A stretch of 64,000 nucleotides of DNA. It comes from Turnera subulata. Lineage: Eukaryota > Streptophyta > Magnoliopsida > Malpighiales > Passifloraceae. This document shows, in pieces, positions 1 through 11,165 of the stretch (its first letter is position 1; each line of letters opens with the position of its first letter). The DNA lies in the NCBI GenBank assembly GCA_028386065.3, contig JAKUCV010003183.1, positions 1-64,000 of the forward strand, given 5' to 3'. Below the pieces are notes generated by a model that saw only the letters and a program-made list of their open reading frames with translations, had not been told where the DNA came from and made no database searches. Made by a program: the position numbers and the translations under genes.

Positions 1-363
1 GACGATCTCAGGTCGGAGGACAATCACATCTATAAGAAAACGCTATCGACATACATAAAACGTTCCATGTAGCGTTCTTATGTGGGTCGGTCTGGTCAAC
101 AAGATCCCCATCTTGTACCCGTATGTAGAATTCGTAAGTCATACAATCCTCAACATACGCTAGTCTTATTTTATTATTACAACCCAACCATAATAATAAT
201 CGACCAGGGACTTTTAAGAATATACATATCAAATACATATACACTAGGGTTATATATATGTGCAAGCGATTATCTCATAATCATATATATAGGTATAACC
301 TCAAAAAAAATGTATACATGAATACAATCATCCATAGGTTGGCTTTTGGGCATATTACTAACA
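1..363 (-). repeat. Partial copia LTR (family of A and B), cut by window edge
   Basis: The segment matches the terminal ~350 bases of the LTRs that end at 42713, 54775, 56945 and 63754, including the GTTCCATGTAG..TTCTTATGTGGGTC block and the closing CATATTACTAACA. On the minus strand this is the TGTTAGT start of the LTR. It is more diverged than the other copies, so it is probably an older insertion whose body lies left of the window. No coding capacity is visible. Confidence 0.8.
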
Positions 364-669
364 CACTTGACACGTGTCGCAATTCTATTGGCAATACATG
401 GATATTTTCATGGGTCCCACCTTATTTCTCAAATTATTCTAGTTTGTAGGTCCCACAAAAAAATTCCCACATGGCACCAACGACATTATGCCACGTGTCA
501 ACTGGACCCAGGCAGATGGCCATGTCATCGTTCGAGCTGCCTGAGGTACATAAAAGGGACAAAATTTAAACTCAGGGTACAGAAAAGGGACACAAAAACT
601 CCGAGGTATACGATCGGGACAAAAGGAATACTCGAGATATATAAAAGGTGCTTAACCCAAACATTTGCT
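364..669. other. Non-coding flank, unclassified
   Basis: No gene is seen. It holds phrases such as GGGTCCCAC and repeated AAAAGGGACA-like words, resembling decayed DNA-transposon or intergenic repeat sequence. I cannot assign it to a family. Confidence 0.4.
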
Positions 670-1964
670 TAGTGGCCAAACTAGGCACCTTTCGTTACTT
701 ACTGGTTGTTGCTTCAGTCAAAAATTAGTAGTTGCATCAACTTGATGTTAGTAATGCCTACTTACACGGTGATCTAGAAGAAGACGTATACATGAAAATT
801 CCCCAAGGATTTTCCAAACAGGGGGAGCAACGGACATGTCGCGTACGAAAATCCCTTTATGGGCTTCGTCAAGTTTCGAGAAATTGGTATCATAAATTCA
901 CAGCCTCTCTTCTTAGTAATGGTTTTAGACATTCTGATGCTGATCATTCTCTATTTATTTCATCACACAATGGAGGATATTTTGTTGTTGTACTTATTTA
1001 TGTAGATGATGTTATCATGACTGGCAATGATCATGACTGTATTCATGATCTGATGCGGCACCTAGACACAAAGTTCCATATTAAGGATTTGGAAAGGCTC
1101 AAGTACTTCCTCGGCGTCGAAGTGGCACATTCACCAGCAGGAATTACATTAAGCCAATGCAAGTATGTGCTTGACATCATGACAGGTAATGGTCTTAGAG
1201 GTTGCAAACCAGCAACATTCCCATGGAGCAAAAATATAAGCTTGAAACAGGCACAAGGTGAACCTTGCAGTGATCCTAATCAACAATATCGTCGTTTGGT
1301 GGGTCGATTACTTTATCTCACAATTACACGATCAGATATTAGTTATGCAGTTCACATCTTAAGTAAATTTATGCAAACTCCTCGCCACTCTCTTCTTGAA
1401 GCTGTCCATTGTGTGTTACGCTATCTTAAAGGAACACCTGGCCAAGGTATTCTTTTCCTTTCTAATAGTGAACTTTCTCTAGTGGCATATTGTGATGCTG
1501 GTTGGGCAGGATGCTCAATAACACGAAGGTCAACAACTGGATATATTATCTTCCTTGGTTCTTCACCAATCTCATGGCAATCCAAGAAACAATCAGTGGT
1601 TTCTCGATCTTCAGCAGAGGTAGAATATAGAGCTATGGCAACAACTACCAATGAAATAATTTGGATTTTGAGATTACTGCAAGATATTGGTATACCACAA
1701 TCCACTTCAGTGCCTTTGTTATGTGACTATCAAGTAGCTATTCATATTGCAGCCAATCTGGTGTTTCATGAATGAACAAAACATATCGAGATAGAATGTC
1801 ATTTTATCTTACAACATGTTCAATCTAAAGCCATTGTCACTCGGTCTATTTCTTCACAATGCCAGTTGGTTGATATCTTCACCAAGGCATTAGGATGAGA
1901 TCACTTTCATAATCTGCTGGTCAAGTTGGGCATTTCCACTTTACATGCTCCATGTTGAGGGGCA
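670..1964 (+). pseudogene. Ty1/copia RT-RNase H fragment (5'-truncated)
   Basis: Reading from about 670, the frame encodes the C-terminal part of a copia polyprotein. The reverse transcriptase has the QLDVSNAYLHGDL and LYGLRQ motifs and the catalytic YVDD box at about residue 91 counting from 732. The RNase H domain follows, with YCDAGWAG, SRSSAEVEYRA and the LLCDYQVA aspartate. Two TAG codons sit just before position 732, a TGA at about 1773 cuts the RNase H tail, and another stop lies near 1898, so it is not translatable as one protein. Gag, protease and integrase are absent: the left side joins unrelated DNA near 670. It is a decayed remnant of a different copia family from A and B, judged by its RNase H and 3' end. 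Confidence 0.88.
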
Positions 1965-2200
1965 GTAATGGATGATATTTTGTTATTGATTGATTGAGTG
2001 ATTCTAGAGTGATTGAGTGATTCACTAATTGATTAGAATGATTGATTAGATTAATTGAATGATTCCACAATTAAGGGGATTGAATGCAATTATAGCTGAT
2101 TAAATAGGAGATTGTACTAGCCATACAACTTGTATAAATGGGAGTTGTATTTGTGAATAATAGACAGAAAAAAATACATTTCACTTCATATTTTACATAT
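1954..2200 (+). repeat. Polypurine tract and putative 3' LTR of the copia remnant
   Basis: GTTGAGGGGCAG right after the RNase H tail is a typical copia polypurine tract. It is followed by an AT-rich stretch beginning TAATGGATGA, containing a TATAAATGGGAG-like box near 2134 and ending near ATTTTACA. The right end of the LTR is uncertain because there is no second copy in the window. Confidence 0.45.
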
Positions 2201-3291
2201 TCAGAGTTATATGAACATATAGATGTAAACTTCCAGTCGAATCATGTATCTTTACTTGCTAGGATTTAACTTTGTCTCCTGTAAGTGGCTATGGGCATTT
2301 TTGGTTAAATCTGTTGTCTTTATTTTTTTTTTTAAAAAAAATGTCATTTAATTTCTTTTCACCAAGGCAGGCACAATGGAAATAGGTTTTGGGGTTTAGA
2401 AACAAAATGAAAACAGGATGCAGACAAGAATAGAATAATATATACATCCTGGATTTCGCTTCCAAAAACAAAAGTGAAACCAGATAGCATATTAATTTCC
2501 CGCCTATTCTACTTCTAATTCTCATCAGCTCCTTTCAGTCTTTTTTTTTTTTCATCAGAAGCCAGGAAAACTCATTAATTGATTAATACCAATCAAGTAG
2601 TGCAAATTCGTTGGAATTTACGTATGTTCAACAAATAAATATACACTGTACAACAGAAGACTTATCTATTTTGTGGAGCCTATTAACTGGAGTCCGGATC
2701 AATCGTTCCTCTGGAATCAATCCTTGTTGTTCCTCTATATCATCAGTGTATGCTTGTTGCCGTGAGTCAAATCACTAGGAAGTGACCCACATGCCACAAC
2801 CTAAGAATCCGAGATTTATATGAAAATAATTTTGTCTTTTATTTAAACAAAACCAGAAAAAAAGAGAGAGAAGAAAAAAAGAACAACTGAAAAGAACGAC
2901 CGCCTTATTTTCTATTCCACACACAGTAGTAGAAAAAACTGACTAACAGTTTTCTATAAAATAACATAGACTTAGGACTTTAGCAAATAGAACCAGTCTA
3001 TCATGGTGTTACACCCAATTAAACCAACAAAATTAAGAGTCATGAATAAAATCATGAACATCACAATAACAGGGCTCATGATCACCCGCTCTTTTTTGGT
3101 GTCCTTGGATCGGCGAGGTAGAGTAAAAGTGGCACTATATGCTTTCCCCTATTTTTGGTTGCTTAGTGGTTACTACTGGAGGATTAGAGCTCAATCAAGC
3201 CTTTTCTCTTTTTGACAATTTGACAGCAGATATGAGCTTGTGACTTTTCATCATTTATTTACACTCAAAATTGCATCATCTTAGCAAAAAT
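2201..3291. other. Intergenic AT-rich DNA
   Basis: I see no gene, terminal repeat or conserved domain here. Short reading frames on both strands have no recognisable motif. Confidence 0.5.
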
Positions 3292-3558
3292 TAAGGGTTA
3301 GTTTGGGAAGGGGAGAAAGGAAGAGGAAAGAATGGGGGGAGGAGAATTTAGGGAGAAAGAATGTGCATTCTCTTGTTTGGGAATGTAAAAGAATGAGAGG
3401 GGAATGAATTGTGGGGTGACTATTTTCTTCTCTGGCCCACAAAATTTAGTGTCTCCAAAAACGACTGAATTCGGAGAGAATGTAATGAGTTAAAATTTTT
3501 TTGTTCAACAGACAAAGCCTTCCATTGATATAAACTATTTTATATGTACAACAAAAGA

Positions 3559-6500
3559 CTATATCCCTTTGTCAAGGGATAAAATGGACAGGAGCTCACA
3601 TGGAGGAGAAGATAGCCAACAGGGGCTTAGCACACCCCTAGACGCAGCATTAGCCACCCAGTGGGCAGCCTTGTTGGCTGTTCTTCTAACATGAACAATC
3701 CTGCAAACATTAAACATAGCTGTATATACATCAATATCCATACAAAAAGGTGCTAGGCTCCAAGAACGCCTAGATTTGTCCATTGTCATTTCGGTCACTA
3801 CTTGTGCACAATCACTCTCGAAGAGAAGTCTCGACCACCCCCTAGACCAAGCCCAAAAGACAGCCTTTCTGAGAGCTTGTAGTTCAGCAAACACAGGGGA
3901 TGAAGCAGAAACCTTAGAAGTCATGCCATCGAGTAAACAACCCGAATTATCGCGTGCCACAGCTGCTACTATAGCAAAATCTGAACCATGGGTGAAGGAA
4001 GCATCGCAATTAACCTTTACCATACCCGCATCCGGCAGGGACCAAACAGAAGGAGACTGATTAAAGTGGAAGTTTGATGGAGTCTCAGCAGAAGATGCTT
4101 GAGCTCCAAAGAACTCTTCACACGATGTGGCAGCTCGTTGAGCCACCAAAACAGGGCTCTCCTCAATGCCCTCAAATGTAAATCCGTTTCGAGCTTTCCA
4201 AAGCTCCCAACACATGTAAGCCATCAACGATACTACCCTTCCCTCATGCACAGTTGCGAAATTTTGCAACATGACATCCCACCAGCTTAAGAAACTGCAA
4301 AAACCTTGCCTTTGTGGTTTATAGGACAAAGAAGTAGCGAACCATGCAGCCTCAGCATATGCACAAAAGAATAGGATGTGTTCCAACGTCTCCGGTTCCT
4401 TCATGCATCTTGGACAAATAGGATCGCGATTGAGTTTTCTTCGCTGCAATTGTTCCCTTGTAGGCAAAGAATTGTGACACGCTCTCCACAGGAAGTGTTG
4501 GACTCTGCGTGTAGCTTGAATGTTCCATATCTGTGACCAATCAAAAGAGACAACAGCACTAGACATAGGAGCAAGGTTATTACTATTATTAGTAGTGATA
4601 GTTTGTAGAAGGTGGTAACCAGATTTGACAGAGTATTGACCAGACTTAGTATGATGCCATAATAATTTATCCGGGAGTATGAAAAGACTTATAGGAGTAG
4701 ATAGAATGGCCTTACTAGTCTGTGGCTGAAAGAGGGATAAGATAAGCGGCTTGTCCCACATTCTTGTTCCTTGTGTGATAAGATCACTAACCAGAATTTT
4801 TCCCGGGGGTGGAGGGTCCGAAACTCTCATAGACTCTAAAGAAGGCAGCCAAGGATCCTGGAAAGCATCAATCGATCTCCCATCTCCAACCTTCCAATAG
4901 ATACCCTGCCTCAACACCTCACGGCCTTCAAGGATGCTACGCCAAGCCCAAGAGGGTCGGCCTCCCAACTTGGCTTTCAGAAAATTGGTACTCTTAAAAT
5001 AGACACCTTTCAGTATTTTGACCCAAAAGGAATCCGGCTCCTGAATAATCCTCCAACCAGTTTTAGCCAACAGAGCTCTGTTGAAGTTCCCGAAATCACG
5101 AAAACCCATACCCCATTTACTCTTAGCAAGAGCAATCCGATCCCATCGTAACCAGTGAACCTTCCTACCCCCTTCACCTTCTCCCCACCAGAATCGCCTC
5201 ACGTCTTGGTTGAGCTTCACACACAAAGTTTTGGGGAATAAGAAACACAACATGCTGTAGGTAGGAATGGCTGAAACAACCGCCTTCACCATCACTTCCC
5301 TCCCTGCTTCTGAAAGGAATTTCCCTTTCCATCCTGCAACTTTGAGCCGGACCTTGTTGCAGACAAAAGCTAAAGCCTCTGTCTTGGACCGTCCTAAGAT
5401 AGATGGGAGCCCCAAATACCTTTCGTTCTGACCATAGGCAGGCATTTGTAATACATCTAGAATGGCTTTCTGATCACTCTCAGAGACACCATTCGCAAAA
5501 AAAACCCCCGACTTCTGAAAGTTAATAGACTGGCCCGAAGCATCGCAATAAAGTGCAAGAATACCGTTGAGTCTTTCTGCTTCCACAACCGACACTCTTA
5601 TGAAAAGTAGTGCATCATCAGCAAACAAAAGAAGCGAGATCGGGGGACATGAAGTTGTGATTTTATAACCAGAAATCCAGCCACTCTTCTCAGACTCCTC
5701 TAAAAGACGTGACAGTACATTGGCAATAAAAATGAAGAGGTAGGGGGATATGGGATCCCCCTGTCGCAATCCTCTACCCGGAATTATACGGTCTGTTAGC
5801 TCCCCATTTACAATCACTGAATAGGAAACTGTTGTAATACATTGCATTATCCGGGAAACCCACATTTCCGAGAAACCCATACGCTTCAAGACTTGTTCCA
5901 AAAATCCCCACTCAACCTTATCATATGCTTTTGCCATATCTAACTTGACTGCCATAAACTTCTTTTTAGCTCGCTTCTTCCATCTGAGTGCGTGAAAAGC
6001 TTCGTGTGCAACCAAAATGTTATCCTGTATTTGACGGCCCGGGATAAAGGCAGATTGATACTTGGTAACAAGCTTCGGCAGAAAAGGTTTCAAACGACTC
6101 GTCATTATCTTGGATATAACTTTGTAGATCAAATTGCATAGACTTATAGGACGGAACTGAGTTGCCTTTGTAGGATTTTTGACTTTGGGGACAAGGGCAA
6201 TATGAGTTGAGTTCATCTCTCTTAACATGTGCCCTGTGCGGAAGAAGGAGCGAACAGCTTCACAAACTTTAATCTTCACCGTATTCCAGTATTTGCGATA
6301 AAAGCAGCCTGAATAACCATCAGGCCCCGGAGCCTTGTACGGGCCAAGCGCAAATACAGCCGCTTTAATTTCCTCCTCCGTAATTTCACAAGTCAGGGCA
6401 ATGTTAATCTCAGGGGTAACCACCTTTTGGACCACACTCAGGGCAGCATCCCAGTTAGCAGGGTTTGAAGAAGAAAACAGATTTTGGAAATAGCCTCTAA

Positions 6501-6753
6501 ATAGGCTACGCAGTTCCGGTTCGTTTTCCACCCATCCCCCATTCTCCTCTTGAAGTTTGACCACCAGATTCAGCTGCCTACGATAGAGTGTTGTAGTGTG
6601 GAAAAATTTGGTATTTTGGTCTCCGAATAATAACCAATTTACTCTCGAACGTTGAAACCAAAATTTCTCCTCCCTATCCCATAGAACCTGCAGCTCTTGT
6701 TCACACATTTTAATTCTATTCTTCCTCTCAACAGTTAAGGCCTCCAAACTCAT
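3559..6753 (-). CDS. LINE ORF2: reverse transcriptase, zinc finger, RNase H
   Basis: This open frame of 1064 residues is the polymerase part of a plant L1 ORF2. An N-terminal region with the WLLFGDQNTKFFH motif (about residues 40-52) leads into the RT palm: KLDMAKAYDKVEW (~270), GLRQGDPISPYLF (~328) and the catalytic FADD (~377). A zf-RVT-like segment with CPRCMKEPETLEHILFFC lies in the C-terminal third. A type I RNase H closes the protein, with VNCDASF, FAELQAL and FESDCAQ. It would reverse-transcribe LINE RNA at a nicked chromosomal target. The frame is intact but separated from the endonuclease frame by a four-base ATGA overlap at 6750-6753. Plant L1 ORF2 is normally one protein, so this is most simply a frameshift, though stop-restart is possible. 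Confidence 0.9.
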   Translation of the reverse strand: MSLEALTVERKNRIKMCEQELQVLWDREEKFWFQRSRVNWLLFGDQNTKFFHTTTLYRRQLNLVVKLQEENGGWVENEPELRSLFRGYFQNLFSSSNPANWDAALSVVQKVVTPEINIALTCEITEEEIKAAVFALGPYKAPGPDGYSGCFYRKYWNTVKIKVCEAVRSFFRTGHMLREMNSTHIALVPKVKNPTKATQFRPISLCNLIYKVISKIMTSRLKPFLPKLVTKYQSAFIPGRQIQDNILVAHEAFHALRWKKRAKKKFMAVKLDMAKAYDKVEWGFLEQVLKRMGFSEMWVSRIMQCITTVSYSVIVNGELTDRIIPGRGLRQGDPISPYLFIFIANVLSRLLEESEKSGWISGYKITTSCPPISLLLFADDALLFIRVSVVEAERLNGILALYCDASGQSINFQKSGVFFANGVSESDQKAILDVLQMPAYGQNERYLGLPSILGRSKTEALAFVCNKVRLKVAGWKGKFLSEAGREVMVKAVVSAIPTYSMLCFLFPKTLCVKLNQDVRRFWWGEGEGGRKVHWLRWDRIALAKSKWGMGFRDFGNFNRALLAKTGWRIIQEPDSFWVKILKGVYFKSTNFLKAKLGGRPSWAWRSILEGREVLRQGIYWKVGDGRSIDAFQDPWLPSLESMRVSDPPPPGKILVSDLITQGTRMWDKPLILSLFQPQTSKAILSTPISLFILPDKLLWHHTKSGQYSVKSGYHLLQTITTNNSNNLAPMSSAVVSFDWSQIWNIQATRRVQHFLWRACHNSLPTREQLQRRKLNRDPICPRCMKEPETLEHILFFCAYAEAAWFATSLSYKPQRQGFCSFLSWWDVMLQNFATVHEGRVVSLMAYMCWELWKARNGFTFEGIEESPVLVAQRAATSCEEFFGAQASSAETPSNFHFNQSPSVWSLPDAGMVKVNCDASFTHGSDFAIVAAVARDNSGCLLDGMTSKVSASSPVFAELQALRKAVFWAWSRGWSRLLFESDCAQVVTEMTMDKSRRSWSLAPFCMDIDVYTAMFNVCRIVHVRRTANKAAHWVANAASRGVLSPCWLSSPPCELLSILSLDKGI

Positions 6754-7682
6754 TCACCCAGCTCCCTCCTTAGTTGTTCAATCTTTATCCTGCCATTACC
6801 CACAACATTTCGGCTCCATGTTAATAAAGCTTTCCCACAATCTTGAAGGCATCGCATGAGCACAAACATAGCTGAACCTCTACGATCGGCATCCCACTGG
6901 TTGTTTACAATGTCACCACACTCTTGAAAGTCCAGCCATTTCATTTCAAATTTAAATCTCATCTTTCTACCTCTTCTCAAAGGTAAAGTTTTGATAATAA
7001 CCGGGCAATGATCAGACCCTATAGGGATATCATGTAACACTTGCGCCCCAGGATACAAATTCAGCCATTCAGGATTACATAGAGCCCGGTCAAGTCTTTC
7101 CCTAACCTCCTCATCTTTACATCTGTTGTTGCACCAGGTGAAAGGATGACCTTTGAAAGCCATATCCAGCAAGCCAAACGCAGATAAGAAGCCATTGAAA
7201 TTGTCCATGTCATCCTGGTTTGCAGGTCTATTTCCCTGCTTCTCATCCAGGCTAAGAAGCAAGTTAAAATCTCCTACAAGTAACCATGGAGTCTCAACAT
7301 CCCGATATAATCCCCTTAACTCACTCAAAAATCCAGAACGAAGTTGTCTCTTCGGGGGACCATATACCAAAGTAAAATGCCAAGAAGTTCCCAAATCATC
7401 CGCCTCAATAGTGCAATCAATGAAATTGTTACAGGCCACATGAACTGTCAACATAACCGAAGAATCCCACCAAAGCGCCAGACCACCACTCTGCCCAACC
7501 GGATCAACATATACAAAATTCATCATACCAATAGTTCTGCGAATTCTGTCCACCTTCTGACGTTTGTTTCTAGTCTCCATCAGAAAAATGATGGAGGGGC
7601 ATTGGGCTACAGCAAGCCCTTTGAGATTGGAAACTGTCAGGTTCCGCCCCACACCCTGACAGTTCCAGCTGAGAATCCTCAT
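6750..7682 (-). CDS. LINE ORF2 N-terminus: AP-like endonuclease
   Basis: The 310-residue frame is an exonuclease-endonuclease-phosphatase domain of L1 type. Visible catalytic motifs are SWNCQG at the N-terminus, MET (~residue 36), LVGDFN (~140), RLDRAL (~195) and GSDHCP (~223). It would nick the target for target-primed reverse transcription. It starts at the ATG in the ATGA overlap with the ORF1 stop (7679-7682) and ends at the TGA inside a second ATGA that starts the RT frame. In canonical L1 elements it would be fused to the RT, so this copy probably lost the fusion through a small indel near 6755. Confidence 0.9.
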   Translation of the reverse strand: MRILSWNCQGVGRNLTVSNLKGLAVAQCPSIIFLMETRNKRQKVDRIRRTIGMMNFVYVDPVGQSGGLALWWDSSVMLTVHVACNNFIDCTIEADDLGTSWHFTLVYGPPKRQLRSGFLSELRGLYRDVETPWLLVGDFNLLLSLDEKQGNRPANQDDMDNFNGFLSAFGLLDMAFKGHPFTWCNNRCKDEEVRERLDRALCNPEWLNLYPGAQVLHDIPIGSDHCPVIIKTLPLRRGRKMRFKFEMKWLDFQECGDIVNNQWDADRRGSAMFVLMRCLQDCGKALLTWSRNVVGNGRIKIEQLRRELGE

Positions 7683-8025
7683 GGTCGCTTGGGTGGCTGC
7701 TTAGGGCCAGCCACCAAAGCCTCAAAAACAAAAGCCTCTTCCCCCTCATCACTTCCGGGTTTTGATCCCCCCTGGTCTCTGTTGGAGCTTGAACCCTGAG
7801 ATTCTTCCAGAACTTCCTTCAGCACCACACTAGACGAAGACCCCTGAGAACCTCGTCGCACTCTAACCTTGCGGGTAGACCCTGCACCAATGTTAAAAGA
7901 CAACAAGTCTGCAGGCCGAGCAATCTCCATGATAGGGCCACTACTACTATCCTGTGGAAGCTTATGGACTAGCTCCTCAATAAAGGTCCAAGCACCTGGA
8001 CGCTGCTCGTAAACGAAGATAATTT
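7679..8025 (-). pseudogene. LINE ORF1 C-terminal fragment
   Basis: About 115 codons in one frame end with PKQPPKRP and a TGA that overlaps the endonuclease ATG. The visible part is low-complexity and charged: Ser/Gly-rich, with a KVRVRRGSQGSSSS basic stretch. This fits the tail of an L1 ORF1 RNA-binding protein. The N-terminal part is missing because the LINE is truncated at about 8025, so no intact ORF1 start exists. The assignment rests on position and orientation rather than on a domain. Confidence 0.65.
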
Positions 8026-8318
8026 GTTAAAATTTGTTTTTTATTGTTTTGACAACTTTATCCTTACTTTAAAATATAATTTTAGATATAAATAAGATTT
8101 ATTTTGTAATTTTAGACTAATAATGTTTCTTTCCTCTTATTTTCTCTCCATTCTCAAACAAAAGAACATGTTATTCTTTCCATTCTCATTCCTCTCTTTA
8201 TATATGTTACCAAACAAAAAGAGAGAATCAACCATTCTATTCTTCCCCTTTTCATTCTCTTCATTTTCTTTTTCTCCACTTTCATTCCATCCTCAAATTT
8301 TTCCCAAACCAAGCCTAA

Positions 8319-9972
8319 AGGTACGTTCTTTTGTTTTATGGTAGTAGAAGGTGGGCAATGCCCATTGAATTAAGTCATTACGACAAGACAGGGACTGGTG
8401 ACTGCTAGCTAATCACAAGGATATGAGGTTGTCTGATAAAAATGGCCATGTGCATGTTCATTATAAGATGTTCTTTTTTTTTTTTTTTAATGATTGCAAG
8501 ACGTTCTTTTTAAAAAACATATATCCAATTTCAAGCTGCTCCTTTACCACTTAAATGGCACAAACTCTCATCAATAAATTAAGGTATGAACTCGTGAACT
8601 AGTGGGACCAAAAGTCGAAAATTTGACCATTAAAACATTAATTAATGGTGCATTAAAGTGGTGAGTTGACTTAATGCTTGTGGAAGATAGAACACCCCCA
8701 TACACCTTTTGCAATTTTGAGAAATTCGCATCGCAGGTCGTTGACATTAATAACTCAGCCAGAAAACCTCCTCGAGCCAACCGTATCTACAGAAGATCTT
8801 GACATGTATTCCTACCAAACACACTTTTCAGGGCTTCATTACATTTTATCTCCCTGAACTTTGGGTTAAACTGCACTAACCCCTTAAAAAAAATAAATCG
8901 GTATTTGACTCCTTTAACTTTAGATTTTCCGGTTAAGCATTTATGGTTGAATTGATTCCATTTCCACCTACGTTAACGAAGCTTACGGATTCCGGACACG
9001 TGGATTGTTCGGATTCGTTGATTTGTGCCACTAAATTTAAAAAAATAAAAAATAAAAGAAAATAGATTTTCTTTTTTTTTTTTCTTTTTCTCCACTCATT
9101 TTTTTTCTCTTAGGTCCCTACGCTTTTTTTCTTTCTTTCTTCTTTTTTCTTCCTTCTTCTTCTTCTTTTTTCTTTAACCTCCTCTGAACCGACAACCACC
9201 GCTCCCTTTCTCTCCCACTCCCGGTGTTGCCCCCACCTTGTCATCCTCTCCCTTTGGATTCACACACAAACTACCAACCCGTCGCTGCTCAACTCCAGCG
9301 AGGAGGGAATGGCTGCGGTGTTCGCGACACTCTGATGCAACTAGTGAAGGAGAGCTGGTTGGAGGAGAGGGGGAGAGGCGTGGCGCTGGAGTTGATGGAG
9401 GAGGAATGGACGATGACGCTGTGGTCGTCTTCCTCGTCCATGTTATGTTCGTAATCGCTCTCTTCGTTGACGATCACCGCCTCCTCCTCCGCTTGCGAAA
9501 ACAGTTCTGCTACTTCAGCTCGATGTTAGTTATTATTGTTTTTTTTTTGTTTGTGCTGTAAAAGAAATTTATTGAGCTGTTAGGAAAGGGGCACAAAAGG
9601 CTAGGGCTTCTACAGTTGAATGTTTAACGCACTATTGTTTCGTTTCTGAATTTATCATTGTTTCAATACTTGAATGGTTTGAATCAATGATGAAATTGTT
9701 TGGAAATTGAACTGTCACCTTGGTCTTGTTCTATTGTTTGGGTTCCTGGTGGTGGTGGTGGCAATTAAGGGAGAGGGGTAATCGTGGGTTTCAAAGATGA
9801 GAGAAGGAGTAACAATAGGTTTAAAAATTAACTTATTAGGAAAAATTAATTTAATTTTATTTTTTCTATAGGGATAGGTGATAACAATTGGTTGAAGGTT
9901 ATTGTTTTGTAATTAGAGAATATTTTCGAATATTTTTCATTTTTTAAATTTTATAAATTAAAGAGTCAATTT
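8319..9972. other. Intergenic DNA with diffuse repeat remnants
   Basis: No gene is supported. The segment 8836-9060 contains phrases common in plant DNA-transposon ends (CCCTGAACTTTGGGTTAAACTGCACTAACCCC). It is followed by a pyrimidine-rich stretch and a short GC-richer part around 9190-9500, where overlapping short frames have no domain. The rest is AT-rich. Confidence 0.45.
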
Positions 9973-11029
9973 TGTTCGCCTAAATATGGGCTAATTATCA
10001 TCTTAAGCTTAATTAGTGAACTAACTATGTTTAGTAATAGTTTATGATCAATTTTGATGATTAACAAATCACTTGGAAGAATATCTTGTATGTACATTGT
10101 GTTGATTAAGTATGCAGCAGGACATATGGTTTCAGAGGAAACCATAAGCATATGCAAGAAGGATGGTTTCGAAGAAACCACACGAGCTGTCACTGTCGTG
10201 CTTTCAGCTACTTGCGTGTGGTCCTTCCAAGCACTAAAACTTAACCTCCAACGGCTCGGACTGATGAGCAAGTAAGAAAACTTTTGAGCAAGTAGCTGTC
10301 ATCTCTCCTCACCTACTTCATTAAAGATGTGGTCCACATAATGGTCCAAACTTGCCACCAAGGAGCTGCAACTTGTGTGTGGTCCTCACAAGCATTAAAA
10401 TTCAACTCCCAACAGTCTAGATTGAAAAAAAGTAAGAGAAAAGTTGAGAAATGTCAGAAGATGTTCTCTCTCAATTCCTACTTGACTTAATGAAGGATTC
10501 CTACATGGTGGTCCAAACTTTCCTCTTTCGGCAATACTTTGCAACCAAGGAGTTGATATGTTGATGTGGTCCCAACTTGAAGTGAATGTGGATTGAAGTC
10601 AACTAAAGAATTCAAAGAGCCGTTGAGATACCTTTTCCCAAAACTTAGAGCTATAAAAGAGGGTTGAAAATACCTCTGAAGATCATCCAAACTATTTGTG
10701 AAAATCTGAGTTTGAACTTTGTGCTTACATCTGTGGTAATTGATCCGGTTTCTGTATTTCATTCAAATCCATTGGAAGGGTAGTTTGTAAGCAAGACTTG
10801 GTTTAGTTTTACTGGGAACTCAAGTCTAGGATTAGATTTGAGGGTAAGTTAGAGTTTAGCTTTTGAAAAACTTGTAAAGATTTGAGCTTAGCCTAGAAAA
10901 ATTTGTGAATTATAAAAGTTAAGGTTGAACACGCAAAAACCTAAGGATAATGAGTGTTTGAAATCCTAAAGGAAGATCATTTAGGTAATGGAGGTACCTG
11001 GTGAGGGGGAACCACAATAAAATCACTTG
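9973..11029 (+). repeat. F copy 1: copia-type LTR-like unit
   Basis: A ~1.06 kb unit beginning near TTTGTTCGCCTAAATATG and ending GGGGAACCACAATAAAATCACT has the style of copia LTR ends. It includes TTTTGATGATTAACAAA near the start, a GAGCTATAAAAGAGGG TATA box near 10649, and GAAATCCTAAAGG..TTTAGG near the end. A second, diverged unit follows directly from 11030. No PBS or coding region lies between the units. The LTR assignment is by style and structure; a dispersed satellite-like unit is the alternative. Confidence 0.6.
10198..10555 (+). repeat. Two tandem ~180-bp subrepeats inside F copy 1
   Basis: GTGTGGTCCTTCCAAGCACTAAAAC.. (from 10198) is repeated as GTGTGGTCCTCACAAGCATTAAAATTC.. (from about 10377). 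Both run through TCCAAACTT..CCACCAAGGAG or its equivalent. The copies are clearly diverged. The corresponding part of F copy 2 (24829-25004) shows only one such unit before it is cut by C. Confidence 0.6.
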
Positions 11030-11165
11030 TGTTTGATGACCTAAACATGAGCTTAATAAGGATTATTAATGACTAATCATGTTTAGTGAATAATTATATA
11101 TTAATTTTGATGATTAACAAACTTGGTTAGATGTTTTTATATATTTGTGTTGATTGATATGCAGC

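Larger units (their letters stand above)
3499..8025 (-). mobile_element. LINE-1 retrotransposon, 5'-truncated
   Basis: A minus-strand LINE carries the ORF1 tail, endonuclease, reverse transcriptase and RNase H. GTTAAAATTT flanks it on both sides (3489-3498 and 8026-8035), a TSD that merges with a short A tail (T-run on the plus strand). The 5' end lies inside ORF1, so the copy is 5'-truncated, as is usual for LINEs. The long open endonuclease and RT frames suggest a relatively young insertion. It landed inside the Tourist-like MITE. Confidence 0.9.
3295..8315. mobile_element. Tourist/PIF-Harbinger-like MITE split by a LINE
   Basis: The left end GGGTTAGTTTGGGAA (3295) and the right end TTCCCAAACCAAGCC (ending 8315) are imperfect terminal inverted repeats, and TAA flanks both sides (3292-3294 and 8316-8318). 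This is the TSD and end type of Tourist-like elements. The arms continue as purine-rich left and pyrimidine-rich right sequence. Without the inserted LINE the element is about 484 bp (3295-3498 plus 8036-8315). It has no coding capacity. The family call rests on the TAA TSD and the G(G/C)(G/T)T..GTTTGG end. Confidence 0.72.

Noticed and set aside
9224..9561. Overlapping small ORFs in a GC-richer island as a host gene
   Set aside because: No motif, no splice pattern and overlapping frames with compositional bias; nothing supports a real product.
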